Assembly (NCBI GenBank): GCA_002255495.1
Contig: NCAP01000008.1
Span: forward strand, 1-46,427
Source: Rhodospirillales bacterium 20-60-12
GTDB lineage: Bacteria > Pseudomonadota > Alphaproteobacteria > Acetobacterales > Acetobacteraceae
Length of the DNA: 46,427 bases
Direction: 5' to 3'
This document shows, piece by piece, positions 15,853 through 24,485 of the stretch (the first letter of the stretch is position 1; every line of letters starts with the position of its first letter). Below the pieces are notes generated by a model that ran no database searches, had not been told where the DNA came from, and worked only from the letters and a program-made list of their open reading frames with translations. A program made the position numbers and the translations under genes.

Positions 15853-16898
15853 CAAACAAGCCCGGCATCGCGGATAAGAGCCGCCGCCGCCCGGTCGTCG
15901 CCCAGATCCGCCGGGCCGATATCCGGTGGAGAAAGCTGATCGAGCGGCGTCAATTGCGGATTGGCCGAAACCCCCGCACGCAGAGGATATTCAAAATCAA
16001 CATCAGACTTGCCCAGCATAGTCTGCGCTTCCCGCGAGGCGAGGAACGCCACGAAACGCTGCGCATTGGCGGCATGGGGTGCGGTCTTTAAAATCCCCGA
16101 ACCTGAGATATTCACCAGCGCACCGACATCGCGCGGCGCAAAATGATGGATGGCGCTGTGCATATTCGCCGCACCGAGCTCGGTTGCCAGGCGCATCCAA
16201 TAATAGGAATTAATGATCCCGGTAGCGACCGACCCACGATTGACCGCGGCGACCACCGCCTCATCATCATCATAAATCACCGCATTTTTCTTCAGCCCGG
16301 CAAGCCAGCTGCGCGTGGCTTGCGTGCCTTTCAGCTTGATCATCGCGCTCACCAAAGGCAGGAAATCCGCATCCGACGGGGCAATGGCGATTTGACCAGC
16401 GAAAGCCGGCTGCGCCAGATCGAGCAACGAGGCGGGCAACGCCGATGGCGCAATCTTCGCGCTGTTATACGTCAACACATTTTCCCGCGCGAGCAGACCG
16501 ATCCATGTGCCATCCGGCGCATTATCCCGCGCGGGCATCAGCGCCAAAGTCGCACCGGCCACCGGGGCAAGCAGACGATGCTCGCTGAGCAAAACCAGCT
16601 CGGGCGAATTTTCGGTCAAAAACACATCGGCCGGCGAATGCCCGCCCTCGGCGAGAATCTGGCTGGCAATCTCCGGCCCCTCGCCTTGATGCACCAGCAC
16701 CTTGATGCCGGTCTCCTTGGTGAACTGCGCCGTCAACATATCCACCACCTGCTCATGCTGGGCGGTATAGAGCGTGAGCTTGCCCGGCTGTGCCGCCCGC
16801 GCGGCGTCAGCGGCGCCGATCGTCAGCCCGCAAACACATGCCATAGAAATTGAGCGAAACAGCATGAAGCGGCTTTTATCGGCGCGGACCATCGTCAT
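15852..16898 (-). CDS. fbpA: Ferric iron ABC transporter substrate-binding protein (FbpA-like)
   Basis: 348 residues. I start it at the ATG at 16898 (MTMVRADKS), with AAGGGAG 6 nt upstream. The longer frame to 16928 would leave only 4 bp to the Fur-like operator. The signal peptide ends near ADAARAA. The mature protein has GKLTLYTAQHEQVVDM, the opening of FbpA-class receptors. It also has NSYYWMRLATELG, whose Tyr pair resembles the iron-binding tyrosines of this class. Ligand specificity for Fe(III) is inferred from this motif, the family and the operator. Confidence 0.88.
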   Translation of the reverse strand: MTMVRADKSRFMLFRSISMACVCGLTIGAADAARAAQPGKLTLYTAQHEQVVDMLTAQFTKETGIKVLVHQGEGPEIASQILAEGGHSPADVFLTENSPELVLLSEHRLLAPVAGATLALMPARDNAPDGTWIGLLARENVLTYNSAKIAPSALPASLLDLAQPAFAGQIAIAPSDADFLPLVSAMIKLKGTQATRSWLAGLKKNAVIYDDDEAVVAAVNRGSVATGIINSYYWMRLATELGAANMHSAIHHFAPRDVGALVNISGSGILKTAPHAANAQRFVAFLASREAQTMLGKSDVDFEYPLRAGVSANPQLTPLDQLSPPDIGPADLGDDRAAAALIRDAGLV

Positions 16899-16932
16899 CT
16901 CAAACTCCCTTGAACCCGTGATTCTCATCTAA

Positions 16933-16955
16933 TTGCGAATGACAGTCATTCTCAA
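16933..16955 (-). promoter_or_regulatory. Fur-like operator upstream of fbpABC
   Basis: 23-bp palindrome, 11-1-11: TTGCGAATGAC, A, GTCATTCTCAA. The right arm reversed is TTGAGAATGAC, matching the left at 10 of 11 positions. The core GAATGAC-A-GTCATTC is perfect. It resembles alphaproteobacterial Fur-family sites and its sister at 13054-13076. It lies 35 bp upstream of the receptor start, where it would block transcription when iron is plentiful. Confidence 0.75.
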
Positions 16956-17160
16956 TGCAATGTTCAAGGGGATACCGGACTGATTTAGTCCTGTCAATGC
17001 GAAAAAATGAACCGAATCCGCGCGCCGGACAAATTGCGGAATATTAATAATACAAAAGTATTGAGTTGCCGGTCCTCAATAAAGATATAAGTGTTATTCT
17101 ACATAATTACGTGAATTATCCATGTAATATGTTGAACTTCATGTCTCAGGAGATTATTAT

Positions 17161-17451
17161 ATGCGCGGCATTATCGCGGCACTTGTTTTGATTGTACTCT
17201 TATTTTTCATCGTGCCTCTGGCCATTGAAGGCAGCACCGATGAATGCCAGGCGCTCGAACGCCACGCGGTCACCAACACGGCATCCAAAATGGCCGGCGG
17301 CAACACCAACAGCACGGTGTTCAAGGCGGTCAACAGCGTCGGACAAGCAGCCGCCACCGGCACAATTGCCAGCACCATGATGCGCGAGAATCACCCCGAC
17401 GTTTCATCGCCGATCAGCTGCACCTGGTATTTCTGGAAGTCGATCTTTTGA
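17161..17451 (+). CDS. Small membrane-anchored protein, unknown function
   Basis: 96 residues. An N-terminal hydrophobic helix (IIAALVLIVLLFFIVPLAI) is followed by a short soluble part starting DECQALERHAVTNTASK. That part contains Cys near both ends (DEC and SCTWYF), which could pair in the periplasm. AGGAG lies 8 nt before the ATG, and the preceding 150 bp is strikingly A/T-rich, as expected of a promoter. It stands alone and no family was recognised. The strong ribosome-binding site and signal-anchor make it a believable gene. Confidence 0.7.
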   Translation: MRGIIAALVLIVLLFFIVPLAIEGSTDECQALERHAVTNTASKMAGGNTNSTVFKAVNSVGQAAATGTIASTMMRENHPDVSSPISCTWYFWKSIF

Positions 17452-17509
17452 CATAACGCTGTCATCGAGCAGGCAAAATCTTACGATTTATCCTGCATGA
17501 AGGCTATTA

Positions 17510-17644
17510 GAGCAACATCCGATCAGGTTGAATTGTAGATTCAACCTGATCGGATGAAGTTGCTCGCCAAAATATAAGCTAGAGCGTTTCCGATTGATCG
17601 GAAAACGCTCTAACCGCCCACAATCAACAAGATCGTGGGCGGTT
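17510..17644. repeat. Composite hairpin repeat, copy B
   Basis: Hairpin I has an outer 7-bp stem (GAGCAAC 17510-17516 with GTTGCTC 17559-17565), a 3-nt GAA bulge at 17556-17558, a perfect 17-bp inner stem (17517-17533 with 17539-17555) and a 5-nt loop. After a linker with AAAATA comes hairpin II (CTAGAGCGTTTCCGAT 17579-17594 with its complement to 17612). A third 14-bp stem follows (AACCGCCCACAATC 17612-17625 with 17631-17644). Hairpin I keeps the layout of copy A at 13109 with changed bases. Confidence 0.75.
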
Positions 17645-17710
17645 CTCTATGGCATCACATCATTCATGATTGATGCTCCATACCGCAATCAATCATAAAC
17701 CATCATTGGC

Positions 17711-18238
17711 TCAATAGGACATCCCCGGCGGCATGGCGCCACGAAGCCGATCGAGATTCGCCTGAACCACCGGGATTGTATCAATGGCCGTCTGCTTCAA
17801 TGACGGATCGACACCATTTGCCGCTTCGTCGCGGAAAATCGCCAATGAATCCTCATGGCTGGAAATCTGGCTGCGCAAATACGCCGCATTGATGTCCGCC
17901 GGATTATAGGTGAGCTGCACCAGTTCCGCCTTCAAATGATAGGGCAATGTATTGGGCAGCGTAACCCCGTGAGAGGCAGCCTGCTGTGCGACCAGCGGCT
18001 GATAATGCTGGGCATCGGCACAGACCTGCTGGGCCACCTGTTCAACACTGGCAGAGGCCCCGACTTTTTGAATGACTGCACATTCGGCGAGGTCAAAATT
18101 GATCAATTGATAAGCCGATGTGAGAAAGCTCAAATCCTGATCCGACAGGCTGGATGAGGCAGGTGCCGTTGCGGTTGTTGCACACGCAGTCAATGCGAGA
18201 ACGCCGACCAACGCCGACCCTAACGATAATTTATTCAT
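17711..18238 (-). CDS. DUF4142 lipoprotein
   Basis: 175 residues with a lipoprotein signal (LGSALVGVLALTAC) and lipobox LTAC. The mature part carries the DUF4142 pattern: SDQDLSFLTSAYQLINFDLAEC, then VAQQVCADAQHYQPLVAQQAASHGV, and a final helix VVQANLDRL. This ferritin-like helical domain is common in periplasmic proteins of unknown function. GGGGAG precedes the ATG. It is the only gene between the hairpin repeat and the GGDEF gene and is monocistronic as far as can be seen. Confidence 0.85.
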   Translation of the reverse strand: MNKLSLGSALVGVLALTACATTATAPASSSLSDQDLSFLTSAYQLINFDLAECAVIQKVGASASVEQVAQQVCADAQHYQPLVAQQAASHGVTLPNTLPYHLKAELVQLTYNPADINAAYLRSQISSHEDSLAIFRDEAANGVDPSLKQTAIDTIPVVQANLDRLRGAMPPGMSY

Positions 18239-18311
18239 TTTCTCCCCTTTTCATTTACGAAATTAAGCCTTTACCCCACAGGATTTCTGCCTGCGTAATA
18301 TTATCAATTTT

Positions 18312-19433
18312 TTAATCTGACTTGCCCCGACGTGATGGCAAGTCTGTCAGCGCACAAAGATTGCTCGGACCTGTCATGTCGGCGGGTCGATAGATCGACA
18401 TCGGAAACACATTGTTTCGCCCCGCATGTTTGGCGGCATACAAAGCCTGATCCGCTGCTTCCACAAGTTCACCGGCATGATCGATGGCTTTATCCCGCGA
18501 TATTTCCGCGACACCGGCGCTGATCGTGATGCGACCATATTGACTGCGCGCATGCATGACATTCTGCGCATGAACCGACAGCCGCATAGCCTCGGCGAGC
18601 CGGCTGGCGCTCGATAAATCCGTCGATGGCAGCAACACCGCGATCTCCTCGCCGCCATATCGCGCCGCCAGATCGCCCGCCCGACGCAAATGTCCGGCTA
18701 TCACATCGCATACCGCGCGCAACGCCACATCTCCGGCGCGATGCCCATAGGTATCATTGAATGACTTGAACGCATCGATATCAATCATGATTAGGGATAA
18801 TTTCAATCCGCTGCGCTGTGCGCGGCGCGACTCGATATGCAAAATTTCATCGAAGTGCCGCCGATTGGAAAGCGACGTCAGTGAATCTTTCAGCGCAAAG
18901 CGCTCCAGGGTCCGGTTGCGGGCCAACAGCAATTCATAGGCCTTCGCCAGATCTGACAGACTTTGCCCGGCATCGCTGATATCGATGATGACACCGCATA
19001 ATCTGATCGTCCCCGCGCCGGGCTGATTCTCCCGCTCAGCCCGCAGCAATATTCGGCGAAGCTGCCCATCTGGCCGACACATAGTAAGAGTGACCTCGAA
19101 GCCGCCTTGTCCCGCAATCGCAGCTTGAATATAGCCTTGCAGCCTAGCCTGCTCTTCGGGCACGAGTGGCGCCAGCATGGCGGGAAATGACGGCGCCGTC
19201 AGCGCAGGATCGCATCCGAAAATCATATAAGCAGCCTGCGACCAGGAAAGATCGAAACTCGGGTAATCCAATGTCCAGGCACCGACCAAACTGGTCGCAG
19301 CCTCACTCCGCGGACAACCGCAAACCAACGGAAGGCTGGGATGCGCGCCCTTCCGCGCATTCGGCATGGCAGTATGAGGTATTGTGCGCATTGCCTGACG
19401 GCTACCCCGACCCATGAAACGTCCCGCCCGCAT
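18312..19433 (-). CDS. PAS-GGDEF diguanylate cyclase
   Basis: 373 residues from the ATG at 19433, with GGGG 6 nt upstream; a TTG further up is less likely. The N-terminal part (about 45-165) is a PAS domain with SWSQAAYMIFGCDPAL and a GFEVTLTMCRPDGQLRRI strand. A short coiled linker follows. The GGDEF domain (about 185-345) has DSLTSLSNRRHFDE, IMIDIDAFKSFNDTYGH and the active-site loop RYGGEEIAVLLP. The intact GGEE motif predicts c-di-GMP synthesis; no transmembrane helix or EAL domain is present. It lies 96 bp downstream of the hybrid kinase gene. It has its own candidate regulatory motif at 19485-19507, suggesting control by that kinase's LuxR-type domain (inference). Confidence 0.88.
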   Translation of the reverse strand: MRAGRFMGRGSRQAMRTIPHTAMPNARKGAHPSLPLVCGCPRSEAATSLVGAWTLDYPSFDLSWSQAAYMIFGCDPALTAPSFPAMLAPLVPEEQARLQGYIQAAIAGQGGFEVTLTMCRPDGQLRRILLRAERENQPGAGTIRLCGVIIDISDAGQSLSDLAKAYELLLARNRTLERFALKDSLTSLSNRRHFDEILHIESRRAQRSGLKLSLIMIDIDAFKSFNDTYGHRAGDVALRAVCDVIAGHLRRAGDLAARYGGEEIAVLLPSTDLSSASRLAEAMRLSVHAQNVMHARSQYGRITISAGVAEISRDKAIDHAGELVEAADQALYAAKHAGRNNVFPMSIYRPADMTGPSNLCALTDLPSRRGKSD

Positions 19434-19484
19434 ATGATGCCCCAAAGAGCAAATTACTCCGGAACACGGCAACGGCGATAGTTT

Positions 19485-19507
19485 CGGAATCTACCTAATT
19501 TGGTAGG
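19485..19507 (-). promoter_or_regulatory. AGGTAGATTCCG motif, copy 3, in a CTACC/GGTAG palindrome
   Basis: On the minus strand the site reads AGGTAGATTCCG, differing by one base from AGGTAGTTTCCG at 9820-9830 and 24283-24293. It also forms a palindrome, CTACC-N6-GGTAG (19491-19506), typical of LuxR/NarL-type dimer sites. It lies 52 bp upstream of the GGDEF gene start, in the sense orientation. The next gene upstream is the LuxR-containing hybrid kinase. Confidence 0.5.
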
Positions 19508-19529
19508 CCGCTCTTGAATCCATTGCTCT

Positions 19530-22500
19530 TTAACCAGCCTCATTTGGGCCAGAAGCAAAAACCAGCCGGGCCAGCGCCGGCAGCAATTTGGCGCCCGTCT
19601 TGCGCATGATCGTTGCCCGGTGATGCTCGACCGTGCGCTGACTAATCCCCAGATCAGCCGCGATGATCTTGCTCGGTTGCCCTTGCAGGACCAAATCCAT
19701 GATCTGGCGTTCACGCGGACTGAGGGATGCGACATTGAGGGCTGCTTCCGCTTTCGCCCTGCGCGATTTCTGCGAATCATCGGCACCGTCGAGCGCGCGT
19801 TCGATACGCGCCATCAAATCATCGCCCTTGACCGGTTTCTCAATGAAATCCGTGGCACCGGCCTTCATCGCCGCAACCGCCATCGGCACATCGCTATTGC
19901 CGGTGATCATGATGGCCGGCGGCAATTGACGCTTCGCGCCCAGGAACTGCAAAAGCTGCAACCCGCTCATGCCAGGCAGCTTCTCATCGACGAGCAGCAG
20001 CATGTCACGTCCCGGCTGAAACTGCGCGAGAAACGCCTCGCAGGACCCGTACTCCTCAACCTCCCGCCCGCCTTGTTCGACAACACTGCGCAACGCCCCG
20101 CGCACCACATCGTCATCATCGATAATCACGATGACCGATGACAAGCTGCCGGGCGCCGCGCGCGGCTCCATGGCAAGTGTGCGCTGCAGGGCGGCAATCA
20201 AAACCGGCAGCTTGACCGGCTTATCTAAATGAACGCAGTTTTCCGCGGCAATATTATGCAGCGTTCGGGCGGATACATCGCCGGTCAAAACGATGACCGG
20301 CAATCCTGCTCCCGCGGCCCTGCGCAGGCTTCGCGCCACTGCCAGCCCATTCATCTCATGCGGCAAATTGAAATCGGTCAGCAATAAATCCGGTGGGTTA
20401 TCCGAACCCGCGAGCCATTGCCCAGCCTCCTCTCCATCCGCCACAGATGCAACCCGAAACCCCGCCTCGCGCAAGCCGGTGTCGAGCAACTCGCGAACAT
20501 CACGATCATCCTCGACGACCAGGATCAATTTGTCGTCTTGCCGCCCGGGGGATACCGGCTGCGCCGCCAGTGCGGGCAGCCCAATGTCGGGGATGCGCGC
20601 CGCCCGCTCCGGTTCCGGCGTGTCGGTGATCGCGATCGAAAAGACCGAACCCCTGCCGACCCGCGACCGCACCTGCACCTGATGCCCGAGCAGCTTGCTC
20701 AATCGCTCGACAATGGAAAGGCCAAGCCCCAACCCGCGCGTGGACTCCCGTGCAGGATTGTCCAATTGATGATATTCCTGGAAAATCGACTGTAATTCGT
20801 AATCGGGAATACCAATGCCGGTATCCCATATCTCGATTCGCACACCGGCCCCGAGCCGCCGACAACCCAGCAAAATTTTGCCATGTTTGGTGTATTTCAG
20901 CGCGTTCGAGAGCAAATTACGCAGGATTTGCTCAAGTAAAACCGGATCACTGCGCACCACCCGGCTGGATGGCACAACCCGCAGCGCAATATGCCGCTCA
21001 TCCGTCTGATAGAAAAACTCCTGATGCAAGCGATCAAGCAGATCATTGATCGGAAATTCATGCACATCCGCGCGCACCACGCCCGCTTCGATCTGGTTGA
21101 TATCGAGCAATGTGTTCAGCATGCCCCGCATGGAGGTGAGCGTCTCGTCCAACCTGGCAACCAACCGCTCGGCCTTCGAACCCATAACCGCCTTGGCCAG
21201 CAGACCTTGAAACAAAGTGAGCGCTTGCAATGGCTGGCGCAAATCATGGCTGGCGGCCGCGAGAAACCGGGATTTTGCTTCATTGGCCAATTGCGCCTGC
21301 TTCTGCGCGGCGACCAGCGCGTCAGCCGAATGCCGCCGTTCCGTCATATCCGAAAATGTGATGACGACGCCGTCAACACGGCTGTTCTGTTTGCGGTAAG
21401 GTAGCACTCGCCTTATATACCACGCCCCTGACTTGGCCTCGATTTCTCGCTCGATCACTAATTCATTTTGTAGAACCGATCGGGCATCGCTCAGCAATTC
21501 CTGGTCCAGCGCCAAGGAGTTCAAATCAGCCAATGGCCGGCCGACATCTCCGGGCAGCATATTGAATAATAATTTTGTTGCCGGTGTGAATAATCGGATA
21601 TTCAAATATGTGTCGAGAAAAATTGTCGCGACATCTGTACTGTTCAGAATATTCTGCAAATCATTCGAAATCAACCGCTGATGATCCAACGAGGACTGTA
21701 GCTGGCTGTTCAGCGCTGTCAGCTCCTCGTTCAGCGATTGCAACTCTTCCTTCGAGGTCAGCAATTCCTCGTTCGTGGATTGAAACTCCTCATTGACGGA
21801 GAGTGCCTCCTCATTGACGGCCCGCTGCTCCTGGGTCGATATCTCCAATTCGCGGATCGTGCCGTGCAACTCGCTGCGGGTCGCCTGCAATTCCTGTTCG
21901 AGACTGATGATACGCGGATGATCGGCAACTGATTCCCCGGCCTTCATGGCGCTGGCCGGGGCCGGCTCATCGATAAAGCAGATGAGCAATAGCAGCTCTC
22001 CGGCACTTTGCACCGGCTGGACGATAATATTGAAATAGCGCGACCCATCTGGCCCTTTCACCCGTCCGCCTGTCACCGAGACGCGTATCGTCTCGGCACT
22101 CGCCTGCTCGATCGCTGCGCGTAATTTTGCCCGCACGCCGTCGCGCACAATGGCCAGAATGTCATTGACCGGATGCCCCGCGGGCACTTTGAGATAATGA
22201 TCTGTCGGCCCGATAAAATACAGGCATTCATGGGCGGTGTTGATGAGCACGGCGGCAGGAGCATATGAATCGAGAATCAATTTCCGGCACAGCTCCGCAT
22301 AGGCCAGCGGGCGGCCGCTGAGCGCCATGACTCCGCGCAACTTCAATTTGGGTACGGCTTGATCCGCCTCGATGACAAATTTGAACTCCTGGGGTGCGGT
22401 GCGGCCGATACTCCTGAACAGCCGCGCTTTTTTTGAAATCACCGCAAATGACTTGCCTTCGGCATCGCCAATCGATTCCGCATTGCCGAGCATCAAGATG

Positions 22501-23906
22501 CCACCAGGGCAAAGCGCGAAATGAAACAGAGCCATAATTTTGGTTTGCGCACTCGGCTGAAGATAAATCAGCAAATTACGACATGAAATGAAATCAATTT
22601 GTGAAAATGGCGGATCGGCAAGCAGGTCCTGCACGGTGAACACGATCGCCGCCCGCAACGCAGGGTCCACACGGTAGCGATGATGATCCTCGGTAAAAAA
22701 CCGCGCGCGACGTTCGGGCGGTATGTCAGCGACAATATCAGCTCCATAACACCCCTCGCGGGCAATGGCGACCACACCTGGATCGAGGTCAGAGGCAAAG
22801 ATCTGCAATTTGATGGGCGCCTTAACCCGGGCGATTTCCTCCTGGATCAGCATCGCCAGCGAATAGGTTTCCTCGCCCGTGCTGCACCCGGCAACCCATA
22901 TGCGCAACGGCCGCTCCAGCGGATGGGCTGCCACCATTTCGGGAATAATTTTCTGCTCCAAATACTGGAACACTTTGGGGTCCCGAAAGAAGCCCGTAAT
23001 ATGGATCAGCAAGTCTTTGGCAAGTTGCTCTATTTCGCTCGGGTCCTGCGTCAGAAGTGCTACGTAGCGGCCCATCTCGACCATATCGATCCCAGCCAAC
23101 GCCATCCGCCGCTCAATGCGGCGCAGCAAAGTGCCCGGCTTATAGAGCGTGAAATCATGACCGGTCTTGGCGTGCAGCAGAGCAATGATCTCTGCCAGGC
23201 CTTGATCTCCAGCATCCGCTGGCGCCGGTGCGCGCGCGTCTGGCGCCACCCCCTGGGCGGCCATCGCCTGTCCGGCGGTCATCAAAGCTGCCTTCATATC
23301 CGCCAGCGTCAGCACCTCATCCACCTCACCGGTCCGGATGGCGTTTCGCGGCATGCCGTCAAACCCCGCCTCATCGGGGTCCTGCACCAGAACCAGCCCG
23401 CCTTGCTTCTTGATCGCGGCAAGCCCGAGACTGCCATCTGCCCCGGTGCCTGAGAGGATGACGCAAATCGCCCGCCGCCCGCATTCTTTCGCCATGCTGT
23501 GCAGCAGAAAATCGAACGGCAAACGCGCGCCATGCCGTTGCTGCGGCACGCTCACCCGCAACATGCCCGCCTCCACGGACAATGAAACGCCGGGCGGTAT
23601 GACATAAACATGATCCGGCGCGATCGGCATCCGATCCTCAGCCTCGAGCACGGCCATGGAGGTGTGACCGGCAAGAAGTTCGCTGAGCAGACTGCTATGG
23701 GTGGGATCAAGATGTTGGACGAAAATAAAAGCCATGCCGGTCAAGGACGGCAACGCCGAGAGCAACCCGCTGAATGCCTCAAGGCCACCGGCCGACGCAC
23801 CGACACCTATGACGGCGCACGCACAACCATGCGCCGTCATGATATCCGGATTATGATCCGTTTCGCCGGCAGTCTTTGTAGTGGATGATGACCCGTCTTC
23901 AGGCAT
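19530..23906 (-). CDS. CheB-CheR-PAS-histidine kinase-REC-REC-LuxR fusion
   Basis: 1458 residues from the ATG at 23906, with a GGGGAG 10 nt upstream; earlier in-frame ATGs lack a site. Domains in order: CheB methylesterase (about 31-211; S38, H65, D157 triad), CheR methyltransferase (about 239-494; VAGCSTGEE 338-346), PAS (536-650), a long NEE-rich coiled coil (664-749), second PAS (747-859), HisKA with H887 in ASHDLRQP, HATPase with DTGIGI and GLGLGLS (1028-1064). Then a receiver (D1178, K1229), a second FixJ-like receiver (D1307, K1357) and a LuxR/FixJ HTH (about 1394-1449, SPRERQIMDLVLQG). CheB-CheR-PAS kinases are known. Adding a complete FixJ-type REC-HTH in cis, so that sensor and transcription factor are one chain, is unusual. 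The frame is continuous. It has no transmembrane segment and no receptor or CheA nearby. Confidence 0.9.
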   Translation of the reverse strand: MPEDGSSSTTKTAGETDHNPDIMTAHGCACAVIGVGASAGGLEAFSGLLSALPSLTGMAFIFVQHLDPTHSSLLSELLAGHTSMAVLEAEDRMPIAPDHVYVIPPGVSLSVEAGMLRVSVPQQRHGARLPFDFLLHSMAKECGRRAICVILSGTGADGSLGLAAIKKQGGLVLVQDPDEAGFDGMPRNAIRTGEVDEVLTLADMKAALMTAGQAMAAQGVAPDARAPAPADAGDQGLAEIIALLHAKTGHDFTLYKPGTLLRRIERRMALAGIDMVEMGRYVALLTQDPSEIEQLAKDLLIHITGFFRDPKVFQYLEQKIIPEMVAAHPLERPLRIWVAGCSTGEETYSLAMLIQEEIARVKAPIKLQIFASDLDPGVVAIAREGCYGADIVADIPPERRARFFTEDHHRYRVDPALRAAIVFTVQDLLADPPFSQIDFISCRNLLIYLQPSAQTKIMALFHFALCPGGILMLGNAESIGDAEGKSFAVISKKARLFRSIGRTAPQEFKFVIEADQAVPKLKLRGVMALSGRPLAYAELCRKLILDSYAPAAVLINTAHECLYFIGPTDHYLKVPAGHPVNDILAIVRDGVRAKLRAAIEQASAETIRVSVTGGRVKGPDGSRYFNIIVQPVQSAGELLLLICFIDEPAPASAMKAGESVADHPRIISLEQELQATRSELHGTIRELEISTQEQRAVNEEALSVNEEFQSTNEELLTSKEELQSLNEELTALNSQLQSSLDHQRLISNDLQNILNSTDVATIFLDTYLNIRLFTPATKLLFNMLPGDVGRPLADLNSLALDQELLSDARSVLQNELVIEREIEAKSGAWYIRRVLPYRKQNSRVDGVVITFSDMTERRHSADALVAAQKQAQLANEAKSRFLAAASHDLRQPLQALTLFQGLLAKAVMGSKAERLVARLDETLTSMRGMLNTLLDINQIEAGVVRADVHEFPINDLLDRLHQEFFYQTDERHIALRVVPSSRVVRSDPVLLEQILRNLLSNALKYTKHGKILLGCRRLGAGVRIEIWDTGIGIPDYELQSIFQEYHQLDNPARESTRGLGLGLSIVERLSKLLGHQVQVRSRVGRGSVFSIAITDTPEPERAARIPDIGLPALAAQPVSPGRQDDKLILVVEDDRDVRELLDTGLREAGFRVASVADGEEAGQWLAGSDNPPDLLLTDFNLPHEMNGLAVARSLRRAAGAGLPVIVLTGDVSARTLHNIAAENCVHLDKPVKLPVLIAALQRTLAMEPRAAPGSLSSVIVIIDDDDVVRGALRSVVEQGGREVEEYGSCEAFLAQFQPGRDMLLLVDEKLPGMSGLQLLQFLGAKRQLPPAIMITGNSDVPMAVAAMKAGATDFIEKPVKGDDLMARIERALDGADDSQKSRRAKAEAALNVASLSPRERQIMDLVLQGQPSKIIAADLGISQRTVEHHRATIMRKTGAKLLPALARLVFASGPNEAG

Positions 23907-24485
23907 TACACCGCGACTCCCCGCAGACATATGGTCACAAAATTGATTTTGGACGGCGGCGGCGCGCATTTGTCAATAAGTGAAACGCAATTGCGTAATG
24001 TACCTATACCGGCATGTTGTATGATATATTGTGTATTATATCCAACATTATTTAAGCGCTTACAATATTCATAGTCATCGATTTGGTAAATTGAATAATT
24101 TTCAAATTTACCGCGCTGAGCAGCATTCGATGAAAAATGCGTCATGTAAAAACGGGCGGAGTACCAGCTCTCAGCGCGCCATGCCGCGGTCGCCTGCGAG
24201 CAAGAAATTTGCCCATTACCAAACTGCATTGTGGAATTCACTGATGATAACAGCCGTTTTCGCGATGGGACAGCAACCCATAGGTAGTTTCCGGCACTGC
24301 ACTTGGTTTTGCATCGGCGTATAGTGCCATTACGAATTTTAAATGTCCCGCGATGTTTGAAACACATCCCGGATCGGCCGCCTGATCCGGCGGTCGCTGC
24401 CGGGACAGCGCCAAGGAAAACCACCATGAGATTATGTCTGAACCGCTATTCATTCTCCCGCGCACCGCCTGAGGTTGATTGAACC
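23907..24485. other. Intergenic region between hybrid kinase and receiver gene
   Basis: 579-bp divergent spacer with no convincing gene. The stretch 23990-24110 is very A/T-rich and should hold the kinase promoter. The CCATAGGTAGTTTCCG motif sits at 24278-24293, with a TATAGT at 24320-24325 that could be a -10 box for the receiver gene. Antisense and short frames here lack ribosome-binding sites and family signatures. Confidence 0.45.
24278..24301 (+). promoter_or_regulatory. CCATAGGTAGTTTCCG motif, copy 2
   Basis: Identical over 16 bp to 9815-9830 and sharing the following CTGCA. It is about 190 bp upstream of the receiver gene in the sense orientation and 27 bp before a TATAGT hexamer. The spacing suits an activator bound just upstream of a -35 region. 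Confidence 0.5.

Noticed and set aside
16899-16928. Longer start for the ferric binding protein at 16928
   Set aside because: It would sit 4 bp from the Fur-like operator and lacks a ribosome-binding site. The ATG at 16898 has AAGGGAG.
19530-23906. Possibility that the megafusion is two or more separate genes
   Set aside because: No internal stop, and domain borders are joined by ordinary linkers. No internal start with a strong ribosome-binding site was noticed, though an internal start for the C-terminal REC-HTH cannot be fully excluded.
23990-24480. Short frames in the A/T-rich spacer beside the hybrid kinase
   Set aside because: No ribosome-binding sites and no recognisable peptides. 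The region is better read as promoter sequence.
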